From: JAIVJN01 sp036732565
GTDB lineage: Bacteria; Acidobacteriota; Vicinamibacteria; Vicinamibacterales; UBA2999
Assembly: GCA_036732565.1 (NCBI GenBank)
Contig: DAINCF010000043.1
Span: 1-21,570, forward strand
Direction of reading: 5' to 3'
Length of the DNA: 21,570 bases
Position 1 is the first letter of the stretch. Each line of letters begins with the position of its first letter. Made by a program: the position numbers and the translations under genes. The notes below the pieces were generated by a model, which saw only the letters and a list, made by a program, of their open reading frames with translations, had not been told where the DNA came from and did not search any database. Below are positions 1 through 7,392 of this stretch, in pieces.

Positions 1-2
1 AG

Positions 3-263
3 CGCGAACGGTTGATCGATCGGCTGACGTCGTACACCCTTCCGTGGACGGGGCATGAAGGGTATCGCAAAGCCGAGGTCACGGGCGGCGGTGTGTCGCT
101 CGAAGAGATTGAGGCGGGGACGCTCGAGAGCCGGCTCAACCGCGGCCTGTTTCTCTGCGGCGAGATGCTGGATGCCTTCGGCCCGATCGGCGGCCACAAC
201 TTCGCGTGGGCCTGGGCCACGGGAAGGCTCGCCGGACGAGGCGCAGCCGCGCGACACACATAG
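3..263 (+). CDS. C-terminal fragment of an HI0933/BaiN-type flavoprotein (NAD(P)/FAD-dependent oxidoreductase)
   Basis: The reading frame is open from the window edge to the TAG at 261-263, so the N-terminus and the Rossmann FAD-binding part are missing. The visible tail has the features expected at the end of the HI0933-like family: an EVTGGGVSLEEI stretch, an ESRLNRGLFLCGEMLDAFG stretch and a GPIGGHNFAWAWATGRLAG ending. In this family the last glycine-rich segment closes the FAD site. By family knowledge the protein is a cytosolic flavoprotein; its substrate cannot be told from this fragment. The stop codon is directly fused to the first unit of a repeat array that fills the gap to the next gene. 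The family call is fairly secure and the precise function is open. Confidence 0.8.
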   Translation, partial: RERLIDRLTSYTLPWTGHEGYRKAEVTGGGVSLEEIEAGTLESRLNRGLFLCGEMLDAFGPIGGHNFAWAWATGRLAGRGAAARHT

Positions 264-463
264 GTTCCGCACGCGGGTTCCTCACGAGGGTGCCGGAAGA
301 GGTTCCTCACGCGGGTTCGGCTCCTCACGCGGGTTCGGTTCCTCACGGGTTCCGCGAACCCCCGCGTGGAACCCCACGTGGAACCCCCGTGTAGAACCTT
401 CGTGTGGAACCCCCGTGTGGAACCCCCGTGTGGAACCTTCGTGTGGAACCCCCGTACGGAACC
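262..463. repeat. Array A: 13-nt degenerate repeat with central strand switch (long imperfect hairpin)
   Basis: The left arm (262-352) repeats a unit close to GGTTCCTCACGCG. The right arm (356-458) repeats its complement, GAACCCCCGTGTG, at 356, 369, 381, 394, 407, 420, 433 and 446, with 13-nt spacing except one 12-nt unit. The two arms meet at a short hairpin, GGGTTC-CGC-GAACCC (347-361). The array starts on the last bases of the upstream stop codon and ends about 16 nt before the next start codon. It could be a terminator or an insulator, or simply slippage-generated DNA; the sequence does not decide. There are no spacers, so it is not CRISPR. Confidence 0.9.
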
Positions 464-466
464 CTG

Positions 467-472
467 TAGACT
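467..472 (+). promoter_or_regulatory. Possible -10 element (TAGACT) of a leaderless mRNA
   Basis: TAGACT fits TANNNT and ends 6 nt before the ATG at 479. That start codon has no Shine-Dalgarno sequence in front of it. Transcription would begin at or near the A of the ATG. The -35 region would fall inside the last units of array A and is a poor match, so this is a weak call supported mainly by the same arrangement at other genes of the window. Confidence 0.35.
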
Positions 473-478
473 CCGGCC

Positions 479-2878
479 ATGCGCTTTTTACTGACGTGTC
501 TGGCGGTCGTCTCCCTTGGCGTCTTTGCCCATGCACAGGCGCCATCCACGTATCAATTGCCACCGCAGGCGATCGTCGACATCCTCGACGCACCGCCGCC
601 GCCCGACGCCATGCTCAGCCCCACGCGAGACGTCGTCGCCCTGCTCGAGCGCACGAGCATGCCGACGATTGCGGAGTTGTCCGCGCCCATGCTGCGGCTC
701 GCGGGTGAGCGGATCAACCCGCGGACCAACGGGCCGCATCGCTTTCCGTTCTTGAAGAACATCTCGCTCAAAGCCCTCCCGGACGGCGGCGCGCGGACGG
801 TGACGCTGCCGCCGGCGCCTCGCCTCGCGTGGGTCGGCTTCTCGCCCGACGGCCGGCGTTTCGCGTTCACCCACACGCGCGACAGCGGCATCGAGCTGTG
901 GGTCGGCGACACCGCGACCGGCACCGCCAAGGCGCTCACGGCGGCGCAGCTGAACGCCTCGCTCGGAGCTCCGTGCGAATGGGTCGGCACCGGAGCATCG
1001 CTGCTCTGCCACTTCGTGGCGCCGAACCGCGGGACACCGCCGCCGGCGCCGAGCGTGCCCACCGGGCCGAACATTCAGGAAAACCGGGCGCGCAAAGCGC
1101 CGGTCCGTACGTATCAGGACCTGTTGGGCAGCGCGCACGACGAAGCGCTCTTCGAGTACTACGCCACGAGTCAGCTCGCCTTCGTCGACGCGGCCAGCGG
1201 CCAGCGCACGCCGGTGGGACGGCCCGCGATCTATACGGACACATCGGCGTCGCCGGACGGCAACCATCTGTTGGTTGCCGCGATCAAGCGCCCGTTCTCC
1301 TGGCTCGTGCCGTACAACAACTTTCCAAAGACCGTCGAGGTGTGGGATCGGCAAGGCAGCGTCGTCAAGGCCATTGCCGATCTGCCGCTCGGCGACACGA
1401 TTCCCAACAACGGCGTTCTCCCGGGCCCGCGCGCGTGGCAATGGCACGCACTTCAGCCGGCCACGGTGACCTGGGTCGAAGCGCTCGACGGCGGCGATCC
1501 GAAGACGACCGTGCCGCATCGCGACAAGATCGTGTCGCTTGCCGCTCCCTTCTCGGGCGAGCCGTCGGAGCTGGCACGAACAGAGTATCGATATGCCAGC
1601 CTGGCCTGGAGCGACACCGGCGTGGCGTTCGTCAGCGAATCGGATCGTGGAAAACGGTGGACACGCACGTGGCTCATCGACGCACCGGGTGTGGCGCCGC
1701 GCAAGCTGTGGGACCGCAGTCAGGAGGACTCGTACAGCAATCCTGGCACGCCGTTGCGCCGCCTGCGCGCCTCGGACAGCTCGACTATCGTGCAGACGGG
1801 GAACAACATCTACCTCACCGGCTCCGGCGCGGCGGCCACAGGCGCGCGGCCGTTTCTCGATCGGCTCAACCTGAAGACGCTCGAGGGTGGGCGTGCCTTT
1901 CAGACCACCGGTGACAGCTACGAGACGGTGCTCGGTGTGATCACCGACAACGCGTCGCTCGTGCTCACGCGCTTCGAGACCAAGGGCGATCCGCCGAACT
2001 TCTTCGTGCGCGACCTCGCACAAAACACCAAGCGGGCGATCACCGCATATGCCGACCCGGCCCCCTCACTGAAGGGCCTTCAGAAGCAGCTGGTCACCTA
2101 CACGCGCAAGGACGGCGTGCAGCTGTCGGCGACGATCATTACGCCGCCCGGCTGGACACCCGCGCAGGGCCGGCTCCCCACGCTGCTCTGGGCCTACCCG
2201 CGCGAGTTCGTGGACCCGAGCACAGCAGGCCAGGTGACCGGATCGCCGAATCGCTTCACCAGCATCAGCGGCCCGTCACATCTCCTGTTCCTGACGCAGG
2301 GCTACGCCATCATCGAGGACCCGACGATGCCGATCGTGGGACCGGGAGAGACGGCGAACGACACCTACATCGATCAGCTCGTGGCCAGCGCGCAAGCGGC
2401 GGTCGACAAGGCCGTGGAGATGGGCGTCACGGACCGCGAGCGCGTCGTCGCCGGCGGGCACAGCTACGGTGGGTTCATGACCGCCAACCTGCTCGCGCAC
2501 TCGGACATCTTCCGCGCCGGCATCGCACGTAGCGGCGCCTACAATCGCACGCTCACGCCGTTCGGCTTTCAGAACGAGCAGCGCACGTTCTGGGAAGTGC
2601 CGGACATCTACGCGAAGATGTCGCCGTTCTATTTCGCGGACAAGATCAACGAGCCCATTCTGCTGACGCACGGCGAAGCCGACGACAACAGCGGCACGTT
2701 CCCGATTCAATCGGAGCGCTTCTACATGGCGCTCAAGGGCCACGGCGCGACCGTGCGCTACGTCACGCTGCCGTACGAAGCGCACGGCTATGCTGGACGC
2801 GAGTCGGTGCTGCATACCGTGGCAGAGATGCTGAACTGGGCTAATGAGTGGACGAAGAAGGCCCGACAAACACAATAG
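479..2878 (+). CDS. Secreted S9 family peptidase (prolyl oligopeptidase fold, glutamyl-endopeptidase-like)
   Basis: This 799-residue serine peptidase has an N-terminal signal peptide (about residues 1-20, ending AHAQ), so it is probably exported to the periplasm or beyond. Residues of about 60-520 look like the beta-propeller typical of the S9 family, with repeated segments such as SPDGRRFAFT. The C-terminal third is the alpha/beta-hydrolase domain with a readable triad: Ser662 in GHSYGGFM, Asp735 in THGEADDNSG and His769 in PYEAHGYAGRES. The GEADDNSGT and HGYAGRES wording resembles the plant chloroplast glutamyl endopeptidase branch more than classical prolyl oligopeptidase; this is from family knowledge, and cleavage specificity is inferred. 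The ATG is supported by the signal peptide. It stands alone between repeat arrays A and B. Confidence 0.9.
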   Translation: MRFLLTCLAVVSLGVFAHAQAPSTYQLPPQAIVDILDAPPPPDAMLSPTRDVVALLERTSMPTIAELSAPMLRLAGERINPRTNGPHRFPFLKNISLKALPDGGARTVTLPPAPRLAWVGFSPDGRRFAFTHTRDSGIELWVGDTATGTAKALTAAQLNASLGAPCEWVGTGASLLCHFVAPNRGTPPPAPSVPTGPNIQENRARKAPVRTYQDLLGSAHDEALFEYYATSQLAFVDAASGQRTPVGRPAIYTDTSASPDGNHLLVAAIKRPFSWLVPYNNFPKTVEVWDRQGSVVKAIADLPLGDTIPNNGVLPGPRAWQWHALQPATVTWVEALDGGDPKTTVPHRDKIVSLAAPFSGEPSELARTEYRYASLAWSDTGVAFVSESDRGKRWTRTWLIDAPGVAPRKLWDRSQEDSYSNPGTPLRRLRASDSSTIVQTGNNIYLTGSGAAATGARPFLDRLNLKTLEGGRAFQTTGDSYETVLGVITDNASLVLTRFETKGDPPNFFVRDLAQNTKRAITAYADPAPSLKGLQKQLVTYTRKDGVQLSATIITPPGWTPAQGRLPTLLWAYPREFVDPSTAGQVTGSPNRFTSISGPSHLLFLTQGYAIIEDPTMPIVGPGETANDTYIDQLVASAQAAVDKAVEMGVTDRERVVAGGHSYGGFMTANLLAHSDIFRAGIARSGAYNRTLTPFGFQNEQRTFWEVPDIYAKMSPFYFADKINEPILLTHGEADDNSGTFPIQSERFYMALKGHGATVRYVTLPYEAHGYAGRESVLHTVAEMLNWANEWTKKARQTQ

Positions 2879-2956
2879 GGGCTTGAGGCTTGGGGCCTGA
2901 GGCTTGGGGTGGGGCTGGGGGCTTGGGGCTCGCGGCCCGGGGCCCGGGGCCAGAGG
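2878..2956. repeat. Array B: 7-nt degenerate G-rich repeat (GGGCTTG type)
   Basis: A run of heptamers close to GGGCTTG/AGGCTTG starts on the last base of the peptidase stop codon and continues in register to about 2956. It grades into GGCCCGGGGCCCGG, which is itself largely self-complementary. It has no clear opposite arm. It shares the exact 16-mer TGGGGCTCGCGGCCCG (2924-2939) with array C (6764-6779), which shows the two belong to one repeat family. About 95 nt of unremarkable sequence separate its end from the next start codon. Confidence 0.85.
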
Positions 2957-3052
2957 CAACCGACGGCTACGCCACTCACGTAGGTGGTGGAGAATAGAAC
3001 GTTGAGCCGTAGCGTATGGTCGGGAGTTCTCTCCGAAGGAGCGAAACAGGCA

Positions 3053-3841
3053 ATGAAGCGCGCGATTTTCGTGGTCGTCCTGAGTGCCGCCCTGGCGGCG
3101 CCGGCGGCCGCCGACGTCACCCTCAAGCAGTCCACCACCGGCAAGGGCCTCGGGATGTCGGGCAAGATGAGCGGGACCACCTACATCAGGGGTCTCAAGA
3201 TGCGCACCGATTCGGTGCTCGGCGATACCACCCGGTCGATGATCTTCGATCTCGACGCACAGAAGCTCTACATGTTCGATTCGAAGAAGAAGGAAGCTGA
3301 CGTGTGGGACATGGCGGCGTTCTCGGGTGAGATGTCCAAGGCGGTCGATCCGTCCGACGTCAAGGCGTCGCTCAAGCCGAACGGGCAGACGAAGAGCATC
3401 AGCGGCAAGACGGCGGACGGGTACGACATGGAGATCTCCATGCCCACGGCCCCGGGCGGCAACAAGGACATGAAGATGAACGTCACGCTGCAGGGGCCGA
3501 TGTGGGTGGTCAAGGATGCGCCCGGTAGCACGGAGTACCTCGCGTTCTACAAGGCCGCGGCCGAGAAGGGCTGGATCTTCAGCGACCCACGTGCGGCGAA
3601 AGCCAGCTACGGCCAGGCGCGCTCGCTCACCGAGATGTATCGTCAGCTCGCCGCCACGGGTGGTGTCCCGTACGAGATGACGTTCGACATCAAACTGAGC
3701 GGTGAAGGACCCATGGCCGGTCTGATGGCGAGGATGGGCGGCGTTTCGTCCAGCACCACGGTCGAATCGGTCGAGACCGGCGCCGTGGCCGACACGCTGT
3801 TCGACGTGCCGACAGGATATAAGCTAAACGCAAGGAAGTAA
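3053..3841 (+). CDS. Secreted DUF4412-like protein
   Basis: This 262-residue protein begins with a signal peptide (MKRAIFVVVLSAALAAPAAA), so the ATG at 3053 is chosen over upstream in-frame starts. An AAGGAG at 3036-3041 lies 11 nt before it. The body has the look of DUF4412: an early beta-rich part with YIRGLKMRTDSVLGDTTRSM and the FDLDAQKLYMFDSKKKE stretch, where a property of a periplasmic or surface protein is read out after conversion to a stored form. The function of the family is unknown. No catalytic residues stand out and there are no cysteines. It follows the secreted peptidase across repeat array B, so it is probably a separate transcription unit. The fold assignment is from memory of the family and is moderately sure. 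Confidence 0.7.
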   Translation: MKRAIFVVVLSAALAAPAAADVTLKQSTTGKGLGMSGKMSGTTYIRGLKMRTDSVLGDTTRSMIFDLDAQKLYMFDSKKKEADVWDMAAFSGEMSKAVDPSDVKASLKPNGQTKSISGKTADGYDMEISMPTAPGGNKDMKMNVTLQGPMWVVKDAPGSTEYLAFYKAAAEKGWIFSDPRAAKASYGQARSLTEMYRQLAATGGVPYEMTFDIKLSGEGPMAGLMARMGGVSSSTTVESVETGAVADTLFDVPTGYKLNARK

Positions 3842-3843
3842 GG

Positions 3844-3861
3844 GCGGGTCGGTCGACCCGC
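3844..3861. terminator. Short hairpin after the DUF4412-like gene
   Basis: GCGGGTC (3844-3850) and GACCCGC (3855-3861) form a perfect 7-bp stem with a 4-nt loop, 2 nt after the TAA at 3839-3841. There is no real T-run behind it, so it may be a weak terminator or an mRNA 3'-end stabiliser. It lies directly before the unusual TTG start of the next gene and could affect its expression. Confidence 0.4.
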
Positions 3862-3874
3862 TCGTCACCTCAGT

Positions 3875-4741
3875 TTGCCCTCGTTCCTTTCGGCCCTTCG
3901 CTCGGCGCCCACCACCGTGGTCACGGTGGAGCTGCGTCCACCTCGAGCCGAGCTCGAGAGCGCAGCCGGCATCGACGCGTGGATCGATACCTACCACGCC
4001 ATTCGGACCCTGACGCGCCAGCAGGTCCGCGTCATGGTGACAGACAGCGCGGTCGGCGCGCAGGAAGAGAACAACCTCCGGCACCTGGTCGCGAATCTCG
4101 GCGAAGACGTCGCGCGCAATCAGGTGGTGCCGTTTCTCACCACGAAGCACTCACTGGAGTTCTGTCTCGAGTACGCCGATCAGGCCGTGCAGCGCGGTTT
4201 CACGTCGCTGGTCGTCCTCGGTGGCGACAAGCACGTCGGCCGCGCCCGCTGCGTCGAGCATGCGTGGCAGCTGCGCAAGCTGATTCGCGCGCGTCATCCC
4301 GAGCTGGAGCTGGGCGGATGGGCCAACCCGAACGCCGATCCCGCGGCGCAGGTTGGCCATCTCCTGCATCCCGAGGTCACCGCAGACTTCTTCCTCACCC
4401 AGATCGTCTCGCACCATCAAGCGGATCGGGTCGGCACGTTTCTCACCGAAGCTCGCCAACGCGGGCTCGAGATGCCTGGCGTGTTTGGCGTCTTCTACTA
4501 TCGAAGCGCCAATGCGAAGACGCTCGAGACGCTGAGCCGTTTCCTGCCGGTGCCCGTTGACGCCCTTGGGCGCGAGTTCGCCGCCGGCGCCACGCCCGTC
4601 GACGTCTGCGCACGCACGATTCGATCGCTCATGACGCTGGGCGTCCGCCACGTCTACCTCAGTAACCTCCCGACCCGACGCACTGCCGCCACGCTCAACG
4701 CCATCCTGGATGCCGCAGGCGTGATGGCGCGCAGCGCCTAG
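3875..4741 (+). CDS. Methylenetetrahydrofolate reductase-like (MetF superfamily) protein
   Basis: The 288-residue protein reads as a MetF-type TIM barrel. Near the N-terminus VTVELRPPRAE carries the conserved Glu (Glu19 here; E28 in E. coli MetF by family knowledge). VVLGGDKH carries Asp118, matching the flavin-tuning Asp of MetF. GGWANPNADP, DFFLTQIV and the late FYYRSANAKTLETLSRFLPVPV segment are also typical. This suggests an FAD-dependent folate C1 enzyme of the cytosol. It is diverged from housekeeping MetF, so the substrate is uncertain. The start is not well fixed: TTG at 3875 has no Shine-Dalgarno, but starting later would remove the active-site Glu. The gene is 33 nt upstream of an aminotransferase and may be co-transcribed with it. 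Confidence 0.75.
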   Translation: MPSFLSALRSAPTTVVTVELRPPRAELESAAGIDAWIDTYHAIRTLTRQQVRVMVTDSAVGAQEENNLRHLVANLGEDVARNQVVPFLTTKHSLEFCLEYADQAVQRGFTSLVVLGGDKHVGRARCVEHAWQLRKLIRARHPELELGGWANPNADPAAQVGHLLHPEVTADFFLTQIVSHHQADRVGTFLTEARQRGLEMPGVFGVFYYRSANAKTLETLSRFLPVPVDALGREFAAGATPVDVCARTIRSLMTLGVRHVYLSNLPTRRTAATLNAILDAAGVMARSA

Positions 4742-4774
4742 CATCGCGTTCTTCGCGTGATAGGCTGACTTGCC

Positions 4775-5968
4775 ATGGGTACGTTCTACGACTCCATTCC
4801 CACGTCGGGCATCATCAAGATTCGCGATCTCATGTACTCCGTGAAGGATCCGTTTCGCCTCGACCAGGGCGACGTCAGCTTCGACGCGCCAGACACGGTG
4901 AAGGAGACGATGATCCGCGCGGTGCACGAGAATCGCACCCACTATCTGCCGACCACCGGTCTGCCGCGCCTGCGGCAGTTGATGGCCGAGAAGATCCGGC
5001 GCAAGAACAACGTGCCAGTAGGCAGCGACGATGAACTGCTGGTCACCAACGGCGGCATTCATGGCGTCTACGCCGCCTGCCACGCGGTGATCGAGCGGGG
5101 TGACGAGGTCATCGTGCCCGATCCCGAATGGCCGCCGACGATGGCGATCATTCAGACGGCGCAAGGCGTGCCGGTACCGGTGCGCCTGCACGAACGTCTC
5201 GGCTGGCGGTGGGATCTCGACGAGCTGGAGCAGGCGATCACGCCGAAGACCCGCGCGATCTACGTCAACTCGCCGAACAACCCGAGCGGTGGGCTGCTCA
5301 CCCGCGCCGATTTGGAGCGCATCGCCGCCATCGCGCGCGAGCGCAACCTGTTCGTCTTCTCCGACGAAGCCTACGAAGACATCGTCTTCGAGGGCGAGCA
5401 CACGAGCATCGCGTCGCTGCCCGGGATGTACGAGCGCACCATTCCGATCTACACGATGAGCAAGACCTACGCGGTCACGGGTGTGCGACTCGGGTACGTG
5501 GCGATCAAGGATCCGACGCTCCGGGCGCGCGCGGTCAAAGTCATTCTCTACACGACGAGCAACGTCAGCTCGATCGCGCAGTACGGCGCCATCGGCGCGC
5601 TCGAGGGATCGCAGGACGCGATCAGCCGATTCCGCGACGAGCTGAAAGCACGGCGCGAGCTCTTCTACGACGGACTGGGTGACGCGTCCGGTGGCATCTT
5701 CTCGGGCGAGCCGCCCGCGGCCGCGTTCTACGCCTTCGTCAGAATCGATCCGTCCTGGAAGCCGGAGAGCCCGGACGCACCCGCCTCACAATCGTGGGCG
5801 ATGGCGGAGCACCTGATCAAACACGGCCGCATCGGCTGCGTGCCGGGTGTTGATTTCGGTCCAAGCGGTGAAGGGCACATGCGCTTCTGCTTCGGTCGCG
5901 AACGCACGGAGCTCACCGGCGCCCTGGAGTCGATGCGCGCCGTGTTTCGAGGCGTGCCCGCACGATAA
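4775..5968 (+). CDS. Pyridoxal phosphate-dependent aminotransferase, class I/II fold
   Basis: The 397-residue protein has the standard fold-type I features: THYLPTTGLPRLRQLMAEKI, the SPNNPSGG motif that contacts the cofactor and substrate carboxylate, FSDEAYEDI carrying the Asp that binds the pyridine nitrogen, and the Schiff-base lysine Lys230 in YTMSKTYAVTGVRLGY. RFCFGRE near the C-terminus carries the arginine expected to bind the substrate alpha-carboxylate. It is a cytosolic amino-acid transaminase; the specific donor cannot be read from the sequence. It follows the MetF-like gene by 33 nt in the same direction. A TAGGCT hexamer 8 nt before the ATG and the lack of a Shine-Dalgarno leave a leaderless start possible. 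The gene converges on the minus-strand SDR gene. Confidence 0.85.
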   Translation: MGTFYDSIPTSGIIKIRDLMYSVKDPFRLDQGDVSFDAPDTVKETMIRAVHENRTHYLPTTGLPRLRQLMAEKIRRKNNVPVGSDDELLVTNGGIHGVYAACHAVIERGDEVIVPDPEWPPTMAIIQTAQGVPVPVRLHERLGWRWDLDELEQAITPKTRAIYVNSPNNPSGGLLTRADLERIAAIARERNLFVFSDEAYEDIVFEGEHTSIASLPGMYERTIPIYTMSKTYAVTGVRLGYVAIKDPTLRARAVKVILYTTSNVSSIAQYGAIGALEGSQDAISRFRDELKARRELFYDGLGDASGGIFSGEPPAAAFYAFVRIDPSWKPESPDAPASQSWAMAEHLIKHGRIGCVPGVDFGPSGEGHMRFCFGRERTELTGALESMRAVFRGVPAR

Positions 5969-5973
5969 GGTGT

Positions 5974-5992
5974 TAGGGGCGAACCGCCCCTA
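5974..5992. terminator. Bidirectional hairpin between convergent genes; GTAGGGGCGGTTC-type element
   Basis: TAGGGGCG (5974-5981) and CGCCCCTA (5985-5992) form a perfect 8-bp stem with a 3-nt loop in the 21-nt gap between two convergent genes. The last three bases are the complement of the SDR stop codon (TAG). The 13-mer GAACCGCCCCTAC at 5981-5993 recurs exactly at 21193-21205, so this is probably a copy of a dispersed element used as a terminator. Confidence 0.6.
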
Positions 5993-6730
5993 CTTCACAT
6001 GACGACCACCGTCGACGCGGATGGTCTCACCCGTCACGAAATCGGTCTCGACCAGGAAGAGCACCGCCTTCGCGATCTCCTCCTCGCCGCCCCATCGGCC
6101 GAGAGGCGTCGCTTGGATCACCGCGTCATGGACCGCCTGGGTCGTGCCCGGAGGCGCGACGATCGGCCCTGGAGCGACGGCGTTCACCAGGATCTGATCC
6201 GCCGCCAACTCCAGCGCCAGTGCTTCCGACAGCGCGATCACACCAGCCTTTGCCACGTAGTACGCCAGATAGCCCTGGTATCGCGGTCGTCTGCTCGCCG
6301 CGACCCAGTCGGCGGTGTTGACGATGCGCCCGCCGCCCTGGCGGCGCATGTGCGGCACGGCAGCCTTGCCGCAGAGGAAGGCGGATCGAAGATCGACGGC
6401 CAGCTGCCGGTCCCATTCCTCGACGGTCAGGTCGTCGAATGCGCGTTGCTCGTACACCGACGCCATCGTCACCAGCACGTCGAGCCGGCCAAGAGAAGTC
6501 GCTGTCTCGTTGACGACACGCTCACAGTCGCCGGCGATCGACAGGTCCGCCTGCCACGCTACCGCGCGTCGTCCCAGCGCCCGCACCTCGTCGGTCACGC
6601 GTTCCGCGTCCGTCGCGGATGTGCGGTAGACGACTGCCACGTCCGCCCCATGCTCCGCGAGCGCCCGCGCCACGACGGCGCCGATCCGACGCGAACCTGT
6701 TACAAGAGCAACGCGATCACGTAATTCCAC
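5990..6730 (-). CDS. Short-chain dehydrogenase/reductase, pteridine-reductase-like
   Basis: The 246-residue SDR has the NAD(P)-binding TGSRRIG motif (residues 11-17), with an Arg pair and YRTS (35-38) that fit NADPH preference. The catalytic pair is Tyr157-x3-Lys161 in YLAYYVAKAG. The usual catalytic Ser region reads NTADWVAAS, with Asp141 as in FolM/PTR1-like pteridine reductases rather than a plain FabG. The C-terminal FVTGETIRVDGG closes the fold. By family knowledge it reduces a pterin, quinonoid or similar carbonyl/imine substrate in the cytosol; the nearby MetF-like gene makes a folate or pterin link attractive but unproven. The GTG start at 6730 is supported by AGGGAG 8 nt upstream. 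The stop codon is part of the hairpin at 5974-5992. Confidence 0.85.
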   Translation of the reverse strand: MELRDRVALVTGSRRIGAVVARALAEHGADVAVVYRTSATDAERVTDEVRALGRRAVAWQADLSIAGDCERVVNETATSLGRLDVLVTMASVYEQRAFDDLTVEEWDRQLAVDLRSAFLCGKAAVPHMRRQGGGRIVNTADWVAASRRPRYQGYLAYYVAKAGVIALSEALALELAADQILVNAVAPGPIVAPPGTTQAVHDAVIQATPLGRWGGEEEIAKAVLFLVETDFVTGETIRVDGGRHVK

Positions 6731-6744
6731 TAGATGATCTCCCT

Positions 6745-6861
6745 AGGCTTGTGACCTGGGACCTGGGGCTCGCGGCCCGCTTGGCCTGAGCCCCGAGTAG
6801 GCTCAAGCCTCAGGGCCCGGGTCCGAACGAGCCCCACGTCTCCAGCCTCAAGCCCCAAGCC
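6745..6861. repeat. Array C: 7-nt degenerate repeat with strand switch, related to array B
   Basis: On the plus strand heptamers of the type AGGCTTG / GGACCTG / GGGCTCG run from 6745 to about 6786. From about 6787 they change to the complement type (GCTCAAG, CCTCAGG, GAGCCCC, CAGCCTC, AAGCCCC), still on the same 7-nt register through 6861. The exact 16-mer at 6764-6779 is shared with array B. The array fills the gap between two minus-strand genes and reaches into the last codons of the DUF4260 gene, providing its TGA stop. At the other end it stops just short of the SDR ribosome binding site. Confidence 0.85.
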
Positions 6862-7216
6862 GTCCGAGATGCGTCTCTCGAAATGCCGTCTCGTATTTGA
6901 GCCCGAACCCAAGCATCCGATCGAGGCCGATGTGTGCGAACCAGATGAGCGCCCAGGGCACCACATCACCGCGGCCGATGGCAATGCCATACATCATTAG
7001 GAAGATCGGACCGACGTAGGTGTGGGCGAGGTTGTAGGCGCGCGCGCCGATCACCGGGCTTGCGAGATACCCGGCCATCGACAGGTCGGTGAGGAGAAAG
7101 GCTGCCGCGAAGACCCACCAGTTTCCGAGCTGCCAGGAATACGCGACGAGGCTCGCGGCGCATACCGCCGCGCCTTCGAGACGCAGCCACGTACGGGGTT
7201 GACCCGTGACAGGCAT
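6848..7216 (-). CDS. DUF4260 family small membrane protein
   Basis: The 122-residue protein has about four hydrophobic segments and the recognisable DUF4260 wording: an early WLRLEGAAVCAASLVAYSW, LLTDLSMAGYLA, ARAYNLAHTYVGPI, IWFAHIGLDRMLGFGLKY and a terminal TAFRETHLGR. It is an inner-membrane protein of unknown function. The last codons (RLGA and the stop) are made of array C repeat units, so the native end of the family may have been replaced by the array. The ATG at 7216 has no strong Shine-Dalgarno. It is transcribed towards the SDR gene and diverges from the small ORF and CHRD gene. Family assignment is good. Confidence 0.85.
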   Translation of the reverse strand: MPVTGQPRTWLRLEGAAVCAASLVAYSWQLGNWWVFAAAFLLTDLSMAGYLASPVIGARAYNLAHTYVGPIFLMMYGIAIGRGDVVPWALIWFAHIGLDRMLGFGLKYETAFRETHLGRLGA

Positions 7217-7262
7217 GGGTCATTGTCGCTCAAAGCGCCTGCCCGTCCCGGGAGCGGACGCC

Positions 7263-7274
7263 GAACACGTGTTC
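7263..7274. promoter_or_regulatory. Perfect 12-bp palindrome (GAACACGTGTTC), possible LexA-type operator
   Basis: The palindrome with its flanking C matches the Gram-positive type SOS box pattern CGAAC-RNRY-GTTY. It sits between divergent genes, 46 nt upstream of the DUF4260 start and 118 nt upstream of the small ORF start. A second, 10-bp palindrome TCTCGCGAGA lies at 7296-7305. Whether the LexA of this organism uses this pattern is not known from the window; another repressor with a palindromic site is equally possible. Confidence 0.4.
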
Positions 7275-7392
7275 ATTCCCGCGATGTCTGAGAGATCTCG
7301 CGAGAATCGCTCCGCCGCGCCGCGGAATGCGCCTTGCTTAACGTCAGGATGCGCCAAGGATGCGCGGTTTTCCGCGCGGAGGAGAGCTTCTC

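Noticed and set aside
262..463. CRISPR array
   Set aside because: Units are 13 nt, contiguous without spacers, and switch strand; no cas genes nearby. The same applies to arrays B-E.
282..593. Minus-strand frame over array A encoding a repetitive peptide (GVPHEGSTRGFHT type)
   Set aside because: It is only the translation of the 13-nt repeat, which cannot keep one peptide period because 13 is not a multiple of 3; no ribosome site and no family resemblance.
488..2023. Long minus-strand open frame (over 500 codons) opposite the S9 peptidase
   Set aside because: Typical high-GC shadow frame; composition is rich in Arg and His, with no domain, and the plus-strand gene has a complete catalytic triad and signal peptide.
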